Origin: Stagnihabitans lacustris
GTDB taxonomy: Bacteria; Pseudomonadota; Alphaproteobacteria; Rhodobacterales; Rhodobacteraceae
DNA: 64,000 nt
Direction of reading: 5' to 3'
Assembly (NCBI RefSeq): GCF_025950525.1
Contig: NZ_JAPDGS010000004.1
Coordinates: 1 to 64,000 of the forward strand
Under the pieces are notes generated by a model. It saw nothing but the letters and a program-made list of their open reading frames with translations. It was not told the DNA's origin and did no database searches. Position numbers and translations under genes: made by a program. Positions 54,469-62,233 of this stretch are shown here, piece by piece; within the stretch, counting starts at the first letter, position 1, and each line of letters begins with the position of its first letter.

Positions 54469-56253
54469 ATGGCAGAGGCATTGGGCACGCTGGTGCGGGT
54501 CGACCGCATGGGGTCGGTGGTTGTGCTGGTGCTGGTCCATCCGCCAGCGAACCTGTGGCGCGCCGAGATGGAGGCGCCCTTGACCGCGGGGCTTCAGGCG
54601 GCCTTGGCCGATCCGGGGGTCAGCGCGGTGATCCTGCGCGGCGAGGGGCGCGGCTTTTCGGCGGGGCGCGCGCTGGATGCGGCGCTGGATGCGGCGGCCC
54701 AAGAGGCGCTGACCCGGGTTTGCGCCCGGATCGAAGCCAGCCCCAAGCCGGTGATCGCAGCCATTCACGGCATGGCGCTTGGCGCGGGATGCGCGCTGGC
54801 GCTGGCTGCCCATTGGCGCATCGCCCACGAGTCCGCGATGTTCTCCCTGCCCGAGGTCAGCCTTGGCCTGATCCCCGGCGCGGGCGCGACCCAGCGCCTG
54901 CCCCGGTTGATCGGCGCCGAGGCCGCCTTGCGCGTCATGCTGGAGGCCCGCCCCCTGAGTGCCGCCGAGGCGCTGGCCTTGGGTCTGGTCGACGAGGTCT
55001 CGACCGGTGTTCTGGGCCAGGCGGCGCTTGCGATGGCGGCCCGGGCTTCGGATGGGCGGGCTTCGGATGGCCGGGCTTCGGATGGCCGGGGCTTGGCGCC
55101 GCGTCCGACCAGCGCGATGATGCCGCGCGACCTGGGCCGCCTGACCGGACTGGTCGAGGCGGCGCGGGTGGCGGTTGCGGCCTCGCCCTTGCCCGCGCCG
55201 CTGCGGCTGATCGACTGCGTCGAGGCCGCGGGGCTGTTGCCCTTTGACATGGGCGTCAACCTGGAGGCCGCGGCTTTTGGCGATCTGTCGGCCACGCCCG
55301 AGGCCGCGGGCCTGGTCCATGCCCTGCGTGCCGAGCGTATCGCGCTGGAGCCGCCGCGCGAACTGGCCGGCCAGGTCGCGCCCGAGGTCCGCTTGATCGG
55401 CATCCTGGGCGCGCAGGGCTTTGCGGCCGATCTGTCCTTGCAGGCGGTGCGCGCGGGACTGGAGGTCGTCTTGGTCGATCCCGACCGCGCGGCGCTGACG
55501 GCGGCCTTGGCCACGGTGGTCGGCGCGCTGGATGCCGAGGTTGCGGCGGGTCGCCTGACCGAGCCCCTGCGTGAAGCCGCCTGGGCCCGGATGGCCGCGG
55601 GTCAGGGCGCCTTGCCCCAGGGGTTGGACCTGGTCTTTGTGGCGCCGGGGGTCGAACCCGCGCCCGATCAGGTTGTCCTTGGCGCCAGTGTGCGCGGTCT
55701 GGGTCTGACGCTGGCCGAGACCCTGGGCGGCTTGGCGGAATTGTCCATCGGGCCGGGTGCGGACCTTGTGACCCTTGCCCGGGCTGCGGCCTTGGGGCGG
55801 CGGCTGGGCTGGCGCGTGGTGACGGTGGGGCCGGGCGGTCCGCTGGAGCTGGGGTTGCGCTTGGCGCTGGAAGCCGCGGTCGAGGCGCTGGCGCCGGTCT
55901 TGGGCGAAACCGTGGTGCGCCAGGCGCTTGCTGCGGCCGGGATCGGCGAGCCTCCGCTTGGCCCCATGCCGCCACAGGGCGCAACCGTTGTGCGTGCGGC
56001 CTTGGCGGCGCTGGCTGCGGAATCGGCGCGGATGCTGCACGACGGCCGCGCCCGGCGCCCTGCCGATATCGACGCGATTGCCGTTCTGTCGGGCCTGATG
56101 CCGCGCTGGCTGGGCGGGCCCTTGCATCAGGCCGACCGCCGCGGGGCCTTGGTCCTGCGCGCCGACCTGCGCAAACTGGGCGCGGCGCCGGTCTTTGGCG
56201 TGTCGCCTTGGATCGACCGCCTGATCGCACAGGGCAAGGGGTTCGGCCTTTGA
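54469..56253 (+). CDS. Degenerate FadB/FadJ-like enoyl-CoA hydratase/3-hydroxyacyl-CoA dehydrogenase homologue
   Basis: A 594-residue protein with the architecture of the fatty-acid oxidation alpha subunit but weakened catalytic sites. In the crotonase domain (about residues 1-190) the glycine-rich block reads AIHGMALGAGCALALAAHWR, where the usual catalytic Glu (GGGCEL) is Ala. The second Glu (LPEVSLGLIPGAGATQRLP) is kept. The dehydrogenase half starts with GILGAQGFAADLSLQAVRAG, lacking the normal GxGxxG, and no catalytic His block is evident. Three 15-bp units encode ASDGR repeats near residue 193. Length is about 100 residues shorter than usual. Function may be altered or structural; it is not broken by stops or frameshifts. 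Confidence 0.7.
   Translation: MAEALGTLVRVDRMGSVVVLVLVHPPANLWRAEMEAPLTAGLQAALADPGVSAVILRGEGRGFSAGRALDAALDAAAQEALTRVCARIEASPKPVIAAIHGMALGAGCALALAAHWRIAHESAMFSLPEVSLGLIPGAGATQRLPRLIGAEAALRVMLEARPLSAAEALALGLVDEVSTGVLGQAALAMAARASDGRASDGRASDGRGLAPRPTSAMMPRDLGRLTGLVEAARVAVAASPLPAPLRLIDCVEAAGLLPFDMGVNLEAAAFGDLSATPEAAGLVHALRAERIALEPPRELAGQVAPEVRLIGILGAQGFAADLSLQAVRAGLEVVLVDPDRAALTAALATVVGALDAEVAAGRLTEPLREAAWARMAAGQGALPQGLDLVFVAPGVEPAPDQVVLGASVRGLGLTLAETLGGLAELSIGPGADLVTLARAAALGRRLGWRVVTVGPGGPLELGLRLALEAAVEALAPVLGETVVRQALAAAGIGEPPLGPMPPQGATVVRAALAALAAESARMLHDGRARRPADIDAIAVLSGLMPRWLGGPLHQADRRGALVLRADLRKLGAAPVFGVSPWIDRLIAQGKGFGL
55042..55086 (+). repeat. 15-bp in-frame tandem repeat, 3 copies
   Basis: CGGGCTTCGGATGGG followed by two CGGGCTTCGGATGGC units encode RASDG repeats in a linker of the FadB-like protein. 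Confidence 0.9.
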
Positions 56254-56276
56254 CCCCGGGCCAGTAACCCCGGGCC

Positions 56277-56492
56277 TTAGCGCAGGATCAGCCCGACGAT
56301 CACCGCCATCAGCCCCAGCATCGCGGTCCCCATCGCGGCGACGTTGATCCACAAGACGCGCTCCATCACCGTCTTGGCCTCGGCCTCGGGCAGGGTCCGC
56401 GCCTGCAGCGAAAGCCGGCCGCAATGGACCAGCCCCAGCACCCCCGCCATGGTGACGATTGCCCCGCCCCACAGGATCACATTGCCCAACAT
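56277..56492 (-). CDS. Small two-helix membrane protein
   Basis: A 71-residue protein with two hydrophobic segments (GNVILWGGAIVTMAGVLGLV, residues 3-22; ERVLWINVAAMGTAMLGLMA and beyond, residues 44-69). They are separated by a polar loop, with RLSLQARTLPEAEAKTVM between. The ATG at 56492 has AAGGGAG 8 bases upstream. It diverges from gapR; the promoter for gapR overlaps its 5' leader. Family not recognised. Confidence 0.7.
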   Translation of the reverse strand: MLGNVILWGGAIVTMAGVLGLVHCGRLSLQARTLPEAEAKTVMERVLWINVAAMGTAMLGLMAVIVGLILR

Positions 56493-56504
56493 GCCCGAAC
56501 TCCC

Positions 56505-56532
56505 TTGCACCTGACGCGCCCCGCGCTATAGC
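56505..56532 (+). promoter_or_regulatory. Candidate sigma-70 promoter of gapR
   Basis: TTGCAC (56505-56510) and TATAGC (56527-56532) are separated by 16 bases and lie 33 bases before the gapR ATG. Confidence 0.55.
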
Positions 56533-56564
56533 TGCCCCAAATCCCCGTGACCAGAGGCACGCCC

Positions 56565-56813
56565 ATGTCGAACGATCCCTATTCCGTCACCGCCGAAGAG
56601 CTGAAGCAATTCATCGAGCGCGTCGAACAGCTGGAAGCCGAAAAGAAAGACATCGCCGAGCAGATCAAGGAGACCATGGCCGAAGCCAAGGGGCGCGGCT
56701 ATGACACCAAGGCTCTGCGCAAGATCCTGGCGCTGCGCAAGAAAAAGCCGGACGAATTGGCCGAAGAAGAGGCCGTGCTAGAGGTCTACAAGGCCGCCTT
56801 GGGCATGATCTGA
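56565..56813 (+). CDS. gapR: GapR, DUF2312 nucleoid-associated protein
   Basis: An 82-residue DUF2312 protein. The family core QFIERVEQLEAEKKDIAEQI (about residues 15-34) and GYDTKALRKILALRKK are nearly invariant in alphaproteobacteria. In Caulobacter, GapR binds overtwisted DNA ahead of polymerases and aids replication. Length is normal. It is followed by its own terminator. Confidence 0.95.
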   Translation: MSNDPYSVTAEELKQFIERVEQLEAEKKDIAEQIKETMAEAKGRGYDTKALRKILALRKKKPDELAEEEAVLEVYKAALGMI

Positions 56814-56819
56814 CGCATC

Positions 56820-56843
56820 AGGGCGCCGCAGGGTCGGCGCCCT
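56820..56843 (+). terminator. Terminator after gapR
   Basis: AGGGCGCCG pairs with CGGCGCCCT across a CAGGGT loop, followed by ATTTGCTT, directly after the gapR stop. Confidence 0.8.
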
Positions 56844-56935
56844 ATTTGCTTGCGGTGCTTGGTGGTGCGCCTTCCGTGGTCGGCAGCTTGTTCCAAGTTC
56901 CCCAGCCGCCGCTTCAACGCCGCAGCCATGGCCCC

Positions 56936-57823
56936 CTAAGGCCGGATCACTGTGACGCCGGGCAGGGTGGCCAGATAGGCCAGGTCCTGCTGATAGATCT
57001 CGGCCAAGGCCGTGATCGTGCCTTCGGTCCAGCCTGCCATCTCGACCTCTTGTTCGACCTTGGCCGGGATCGCGAACTTCTCCAGGAACGCCGAGACCAT
57101 GCGCCGCCGCCCCGCCACCGAGGTCACAGGGTGGCTTGCCTCATAGGTCCGCATCCGCTCCAGCCCCTCGGGGGCCATGATCTCTGACAACAGCGCGTCG
57201 GCATCCTCCAGCACGGTGCCGGGGGCCGCACCGGACACCGCGGCCAGGACCTCGGGCCAGACCAGGGGCGTGTCCTCGTCGCACCACAGGGTAATTTCGG
57301 CCTCGGGGTTGGCGTCCAGGATGCGTTCGACCACATCCGACCAGCGCAGGTCAAAGATGTCGATGCCCGCGGTAAAGGCCTCGACCGTGGGCTTGCCGCC
57401 CTTGATCCCCTTTTGCCGGTGAAAGACCTGAGGCAGAAAGCTGGCCGGATTGCGCAGGCCCATGTGGAACTCGGCCTCGATCTGCGGAAAGACCTGGGCA
57501 AAGGCCCGCGTCCGGGGCCCGGCCGAGGGATAGAGCGCCCCATCCACCGCCCAGGGGATAAAGGCCAGAAAGTTATCCCAGGACAGGATCAGCCGCTCGG
57601 CGCGGTCCTCTTCCATGATCTGCTCCAGCACCAGGGCCTGAGTCTCGATCGTGGCGGGCTTGCCCTTCAGCGCGATGGCCGTATCGCGCAACAGGTTGCG
57701 ATAGCGCGTCGGCCCCGGCACGACGATGCCCTGTTCCGCCAGCACGCCGCGGTTCTTCAGGAAACACCGCAAGAGCCGCTCTTCGTCGGTGCAATGCGCC
57801 CCAAGGTGATAGACGATCCGCAT
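56936..57823 (-). CDS. Hypothetical protein with sulfotransferase-like N-terminus
   Basis: A 295-residue cytoplasmic protein. It begins RIVYHLGAHCTDEERLLRCF, which resembles the strand-loop-helix of bacterial sulfotransferase-like proteins (usually LHIGAHKTGTT...). The phosphosulfate-binding lysine and GTT residues are missing here. The rest has an alternating beta/alpha pattern (LILSWDNFLAF; ITLWCDEDTPLVWPEV). It may be a fold relative that has lost PAPS binding. The ATG at 57823 begins the conserved strand and has AAGGGC upstream. Confidence 0.6.
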   Translation of the reverse strand: MRIVYHLGAHCTDEERLLRCFLKNRGVLAEQGIVVPGPTRYRNLLRDTAIALKGKPATIETQALVLEQIMEEDRAERLILSWDNFLAFIPWAVDGALYPSAGPRTRAFAQVFPQIEAEFHMGLRNPASFLPQVFHRQKGIKGGKPTVEAFTAGIDIFDLRWSDVVERILDANPEAEITLWCDEDTPLVWPEVLAAVSGAAPGTVLEDADALLSEIMAPEGLERMRTYEASHPVTSVAGRRRMVSAFLEKFAIPAKVEQEVEMAGWTEGTITALAEIYQQDLAYLATLPGVTVIRP

Positions 57824-57902
57824 GGGCAGCCCTTCTTGTTGTTTTGCCGCGAATATACGGGCTTTTCTGGACAGGGAAACCACTTTCGATTAGGCAGGCG
57901 CC

Positions 57903-59555
57903 ATGACCGACCAAAACACTCAGACAAGGCCGCGCCGCGCCGCTTGGCCCGGTGGCTGGAGCCTTCTGGCCCTGGCCCTGACCGCCCTTGTGACGGTGCC
58001 GGTCCTGTCGGTCCTGTGGCTGGCGCTGCATCCGACCGAGAACATCTGGCCGCATCTTCTGTCGACCGTCCTGCCGCGGTATTTGTGGAACACCGCCGTG
58101 CTGGGGGCGGGGGTGGGCGTCTTTGCGACCTGTGTGGGGGTGGGGGCGGCCTGGCTTTTGACAATGTATCGCTTTCCGGGGTCGTGGTGGCTGGACCGCG
58201 CGATGCTGTTCCCGCTGGCGATCCCGGCCTATATCGGCGCCTATGCCCTGGTCGATTTCCTGGACTATGCCGGCCCCTTGCAGGTCGCCCTGCGCGCCGT
58301 GATGGGCTGGAATTCGGCGCGGGACTATGCCTTTCCCGAGGTGCGGTCGATGGGCTTTGCCATCCTGGTCCTGGGCTCGGCCTATTACCCCTATGTCTAT
58401 CTGCTGGCGCGTTCGGCCTTTCGCGAACAGTCGGGCAGCAGCTATGAGGTGGCGCGGGCCTTGGGCGCCTCGCCCTTTGGCCTCTTTTGGCGCGTCGGCC
58501 TGCCCCTGGCCCGGCCCGCGATTGCTGCAGGCCTTGCGCTGGTCCTGATGGAGACCCTGGCCGATTTTGGCGCCGTGCAGCATTTCGCAGTTCAGACCCT
58601 GACGACGGGGGTGTTTTCCACCTGGCTGAACTCGGACAATGCGGGGGGGGCGGCGCAGCTGGCCTTTGTCATCCTGGGGCTGATCCTGACCCTGGTCCTG
58701 GTCGAGCGTGCCAGCCGCCGCCGCGCGCGCTTTCACAAGCCCGCCCGCGCGACGCGGCCCGTGGCGCCCCAGGCCCTGCGCGGGGCGCCTGCGCTTTTGG
58801 CCACCGGGCTGTGCCTTGTGCCGCTGGGTCTGGGCTTTGGTCTGCCGGTGGGGGTCATGGCGGGCCATGCCTTGCGCCATCCCTCGGTCTGGCTGGCGCC
58901 GGGTCTGGGTCAGGCCCTGTGGCATACGCTGGCGGTGGGCGGGGTTGCGGCGGTGCTGACGGTGGGCGGCGCGCTGCTCTTGGTCCATGCGCTGCGTCAA
59001 GGCGGTGAGGGGCTGGCCCGCGTGGTCCTGCCGCTGACCTCGCTGGGCTATGCCGCACCCGGCGCCGTGCTGGCGGTGGGCATCCTGATCCCCTTGGCCG
59101 CGCTGGATCACCGGCTGGCCGATGCGGTTCTGGCGGTGACGGGCCATGATCCGGGCTTGCTGTTGACCGGCACGGCGGCGGCGCTCGTGCTGGCCTATGT
59201 CATCCGGTTTTTCGGCATCGCCCAAGGCTCGGTCGAGACCGCTTTTGGCCGCATCCCGCCTTCGCTTCCGATGGCCGCAAGGGCGCTTGGCGAGACCCCC
59301 TCCGGCGTTTTGCGCCGCATCCATCTGCCCTTGATGCGGGGGTCGGTCTGGACGGCGGTGCTGATCGTCTTTGTCGACAGCGTCAAGGAATTGCCCGCGA
59401 CGCTGCTGCTGCGGCCGTTCAATTTCAACACCCTGGCCACGCGGGCCTATGACCTTGCCAGCCTGGAAAAGGTCGGGGAAAGCGCCCCGGCCGCGCTGAT
59501 CGTGGGGGCCGTCGGGTTGATCGCGGTCTGGGCCTTGTTGCACGAAGAGCATTGA
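57903..59555 (+). CDS. Fe3+-type ABC transporter permease (FbpB/SfuB-like, double domain)
   Basis: A 550-residue permease with about 12 membrane helices arranged as two permease domains. Each has an ATPase-docking loop: SYEVARALGASPFGLFWRVG (about residues 179-198) and PMAARALGETPSGVLRRIHL (about 456-475). This duplicated layout is typical of ferric-iron importers. No binding protein or ATPase gene adjoins it, so its partners are elsewhere. Confidence 0.9.
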   Translation: MTDQNTQTRPRRAAWPGGWSLLALALTALVTVPVLSVLWLALHPTENIWPHLLSTVLPRYLWNTAVLGAGVGVFATCVGVGAAWLLTMYRFPGSWWLDRAMLFPLAIPAYIGAYALVDFLDYAGPLQVALRAVMGWNSARDYAFPEVRSMGFAILVLGSAYYPYVYLLARSAFREQSGSSYEVARALGASPFGLFWRVGLPLARPAIAAGLALVLMETLADFGAVQHFAVQTLTTGVFSTWLNSDNAGGAAQLAFVILGLILTLVLVERASRRRARFHKPARATRPVAPQALRGAPALLATGLCLVPLGLGFGLPVGVMAGHALRHPSVWLAPGLGQALWHTLAVGGVAAVLTVGGALLLVHALRQGGEGLARVVLPLTSLGYAAPGAVLAVGILIPLAALDHRLADAVLAVTGHDPGLLLTGTAAALVLAYVIRFFGIAQGSVETAFGRIPPSLPMAARALGETPSGVLRRIHLPLMRGSVWTAVLIVFVDSVKELPATLLLRPFNFNTLATRAYDLASLEKVGESAPAALIVGAVGLIAVWALLHEEH

Positions 59556-59599
59556 ACCCCGGTTGCAAGGCGCGCGTCTAGTCGCTAAAGAGGCTCCGG

Positions 59600-59674
59600 G
59601 CCGGTGTAGCACAGCGGTAGTGCAGCGCTCTTGTAAAGCGAAGGTCGGGAGTTCAATCCTCTCCACCGGCACCA
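59600..59674 (+). tRNA. tRNA-Thr (TGT)
   Basis: A 75-nt tRNA with acceptor stem GCCGGTG/CACCGGC, discriminator A and encoded CCA. The anticodon loop CTTGTAA gives TGT, reading ACA (Thr). A run of six T follows the 3' end. Confidence 0.96.
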
Positions 59675-59834
59675 TTTTTTGGACAGTCGGGCCGCGCGGG
59701 CCCATGTGGGGCGGCCTTGGGCGCAGGGCGCGGCCCTGCCATGCGACCCTGTCCCCTGAGGCACCTCATCGGCGCGCAAAGGCAAAGGCCGATCCCCAGG
59801 CAGGGGACCGGCCCGAAATCTGGCGTGGCCGGGG

Positions 59835-60440
59835 TCAGGCTGCGGTGCGGCGGCGCATCAGGCCCAGGCCGCCAAGCGCGCCCAGCAGCAGCAGGCCCGC
59901 GGCAGGCAGCGGCACCGTGCCGTCAAGCGTGTAGTTCACCTTTTGATAGCCCACGTTCCAATCCGGCCCAAGCTGGATCACCGCCGTCGTCCACCTGCCG
60001 CCGCCTTTCCCGAAGCCCGTCACCCCAAAGAAGCCCTGGCCGCTGAGGCTAAAGGGGGTGCCGCCATCCGCAATGACCCGGACGGTGAGGGGATACACAT
60101 CGAATTGGGTCCAATGGGCCACCATCGCCTCAAATTCGGTGATCCTGTTGTTCCCAAGGGCCTTGAGCGTGATTTGCATGATGCTGGGCGGTGAGCTCGG
60201 CGCAATCAGGGCATCGGTGTTGCTTTGAGCGCCGTAATAGCCCTTGGGCCAGATGATGCCGCCCTGTTGAAAGGTCGCGCCGGCGTCATAGGAATATTCG
60301 TAAGTGACATCAAGGACGCCCGCCACATCGCCATAGCTCTGGTCAAAGGTGCCAACGGGAATGGTCGTGAAGTCGATGGTCGTGGCCTGGGATGCCAGAG
60401 GCGCAAGCGCCAGCAAGGCCGAGAGTGCAAATGCCTTCAT
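59835..60440 (-). CDS. VPLPA-CTERM sorting-signal protein, exported
   Basis: A 201-residue protein with signal peptide MKAFALSALLALAPLASQA and C-terminal VPLPAAGLLLLGALGGLGL then MRRRTAA. The body has beta-rich blocks (VTYEYSYDAGATFQQGG; YPLTVRVIADGGTPFSLSG) suggesting an extracellular beta-sandwich. TGGAGAACC precedes the ATG. It is the third such protein in the window and lies alone between two tRNA genes. Confidence 0.83.
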   Translation of the reverse strand: MKAFALSALLALAPLASQATTIDFTTIPVGTFDQSYGDVAGVLDVTYEYSYDAGATFQQGGIIWPKGYYGAQSNTDALIAPSSPPSIMQITLKALGNNRITEFEAMVAHWTQFDVYPLTVRVIADGGTPFSLSGQGFFGVTGFGKGGGRWTTAVIQLGPDWNVGYQKVNYTLDGTVPLPAAGLLLLGALGGLGLMRRRTAA

Positions 60441-60631
60441 TCCGGGTTCTCCAAAAAATATGTGCGACGTAGGATGAATTTCAGGTCAAAATTACACGGT
60501 TTTCGGCGTGCAACCAAGACATTTCCGGACCAGGCGGCCGTCCCGGAACATGAACCCTTCGGATGCCGCAAGAATGTGCAAGGCCCTAAGGGGCTGGAGC
60601 GCGGTCCGGGGATATGCCAAGCTTGCGTCAT

Positions 60632-60702
60632 GCGGCTTTGGTCTAGTGGCTGGGCCTCAGGTTTCCAACCTGATGAGGCGGGTTCGATCCCCGCAGGCCG
60701 CT
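60632..60702 (+). tRNA. tRNA-Gly (TCC)
   Basis: A 71-nt tRNA (CCA not encoded). The acceptor GCGGCTT pairs with AGGCCGC and the discriminator is T. The anticodon stem TCAGG/CCTGA surrounds loop TTTCCAA, giving TCC, which reads GGA (Gly). Confidence 0.93.
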
Positions 60703-60800
60703 CTTGACCTTGCCCTTTGCCGAAGCAGGCCGCCCTTGGGCGGGCATGGTCTTTCGCTTGCCTTGGCCTTCTGGCAATCTGGCGCAAAATGGAGGCGATG

Positions 60801-61499
60801 ATGACGAAAGTGGCACTGATCACGGCGGGCGGCAGCGGGATGGGGGCGGCCTCGGCGCGGCGGCTGGCGGCGGAGGGCTGGAAGGTCGGCGTCCTGTCGT
60901 CCTCGGGCAAGGGCGAGGCTTTGGCGGCCGAATTGGGCGGCGTGGGCGTCACCGGGTCGAACACCGAGACGGCCGATCTGCAACGGCTGGTCGATCTGGC
61001 CATGGACCGCTGGGGGCGGGTGGATGCGCTGGTGAACTCGGCAGGCCACGGGCCGCGCGGGCCGCTGTTGGAGATTTCCGACGACGACTGGCACCGGGGC
61101 ATGGAAGTCTATCTGATGTGCGTGATCAAGCCGGTGCGGCTGGTGGCGCCGATCATGCTGGCGCAGGGCAAGGGCGCGGTGGTCAATATCTCGACCGCCT
61201 GGGCCTTTGAACCGGCACCGATGTTCCCGACCTCGGCCGTCTTCCGGGCGGGGCTTGCCAGCTTCACCAAGATTTTCGCCGATACCCATGCCGCGCAGGG
61301 ACTGCGGATGAACAATGTCCTGCCGGGCTGGATCGACAGCCTGCCCGCGACGGAGGAACGCCGGTCCTCGGTGCCGATGGAACGTTATGGCACCAGCGAC
61401 GAGATCGCGGCGACGGTAACCTTCCTGTTGTCCGAAGGGGCGGGCTATATCACCGGGCAGAATATCAAGGTCGATGGCGGGCTGACGCGGGGGGTGTAA
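60801..61499 (+). CDS. SDR-family oxidoreductase lacking the Tyr-x3-Lys motif
   Basis: A 232-residue short-chain dehydrogenase fold with cofactor motif TAGGSGMGAASARRL (about residues 9-23), NSAGHGP, and the catalytic-serine strand NISTAW. At the usual Y-x3-K position the sequence is TSAVFRAGLASFTK: Tyr is Ser and Lys is Arg. The C-terminal GYITGQNIKVDGGLTRG block is normal. Catalysis by the standard mechanism is therefore doubtful. GGAGG lies 5 bases before the ATG at 60801; the ATG one codon earlier is less well placed. Confidence 0.85.
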   Translation: MTKVALITAGGSGMGAASARRLAAEGWKVGVLSSSGKGEALAAELGGVGVTGSNTETADLQRLVDLAMDRWGRVDALVNSAGHGPRGPLLEISDDDWHRGMEVYLMCVIKPVRLVAPIMLAQGKGAVVNISTAWAFEPAPMFPTSAVFRAGLASFTKIFADTHAAQGLRMNNVLPGWIDSLPATEERRSSVPMERYGTSDEIAATVTFLLSEGAGYITGQNIKVDGGLTRGV

Positions 61500-61542
61500 G
61501 GTCTTCGCGGCCGCGGCCCGTCCCTGTGGCCGGTCTGTGCGA

Positions 61543-62010
61543 TCAGCGCAGGTCGGCCAGGCGGCGGGCGAGGTCGGCGCGCAAGGACCGCCGCTCGTCG
61601 GGGGTCAGGAAAGCGCCCAACTCGACCTCGCGGCCATTGCCGGCCAGGGTCAGGTAGACCGGCACCGGCCCTTCGGTCTCATAAAGGGTCAGGCGCACCC
61701 AATGCGGATTGGCCTCCCAGGACTGCAAGCCGCGGGCATGGCGGGTCAGGGTCAGACGGTCTGGCGACAGGCGCAGGGTCTCGGTGATGCGGCGGTCGGT
61801 CTGGTTGCGCCGGATCGCCAGCCACAGGAAAGCGACTGTCCCCGCGACAAAGGCCAGGATCACCCACAGCATCGGATTGCCCAAAAGCGGCGTCAGGGGC
61901 AGGGCAAGGCCCGCCGACAAAAGCCCGATGGCCCAGACAAAGCCCCTGGGCCCCAGTGAGCGGTGGGGCCAAAGCGTCAGCGTGTCATCATCGGTCCAAC
62001 GGTAGGGCAT
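61543..62010 (-). CDS. DUF2244 membrane protein
   Basis: A 155-residue DUF2244 protein with two adjacent helices (FVWAIGLLSAGLALPLTPLL and LWVILAFVAGTVAFLWLAIR, about residues 24-66). A cytoplasmic domain follows with SWEANPHWVRLTLYE. It lies downstream of ctaD on the same strand, the usual neighbourhood of this family, consistent with a link to the aa3 oxidase. Confidence 0.85.
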   Translation of the reverse strand: MPYRWTDDDTLTLWPHRSLGPRGFVWAIGLLSAGLALPLTPLLGNPMLWVILAFVAGTVAFLWLAIRRNQTDRRITETLRLSPDRLTLTRHARGLQSWEANPHWVRLTLYETEGPVPVYLTLAGNGREVELGAFLTPDERRSLRADLARRLADLR

Positions 62011-62187
62011 GGAGGCAGTATAGAACGCGGCCCGCCCGCGGAAAGCCCTGATCCAGAATAGCGCGCGTTTTCAGGGGTCCTTTGGCCCGCGGCCAACCGG
62101 CAAGCGCAGGATTTTCAGCGCGCCCCCGGTCCTATCGTCCCCCGGTCCCATCGCCCCTGATCCTGCGGTCCAACCGGCAGATGCAAA

Positions 62188-62215
62188 AAGGCCCCGGGCG
62201 CGAACCCGGGGCCTT
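62188..62215 (-). terminator. Intrinsic terminator of ctaD
   Basis: Arms AAGGCCCCGGG and CCCGGGGCCTT form a perfect 11-bp stem with loop CGCGAA. On the minus strand it is followed by TTTTTGC, about 20 bases after the ctaD stop. Confidence 0.9.
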
Positions 62216-62233
62216 CTTTCATGACGCAGCCGA

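Noticed and set aside
61109-62233. Prophage or integrative element between the tRNA-Gly and ctaD
   Set aside because: No integrase, direct-repeat attachment site or phage gene is present; the genes are SDR, DUF2244 and a terminator.
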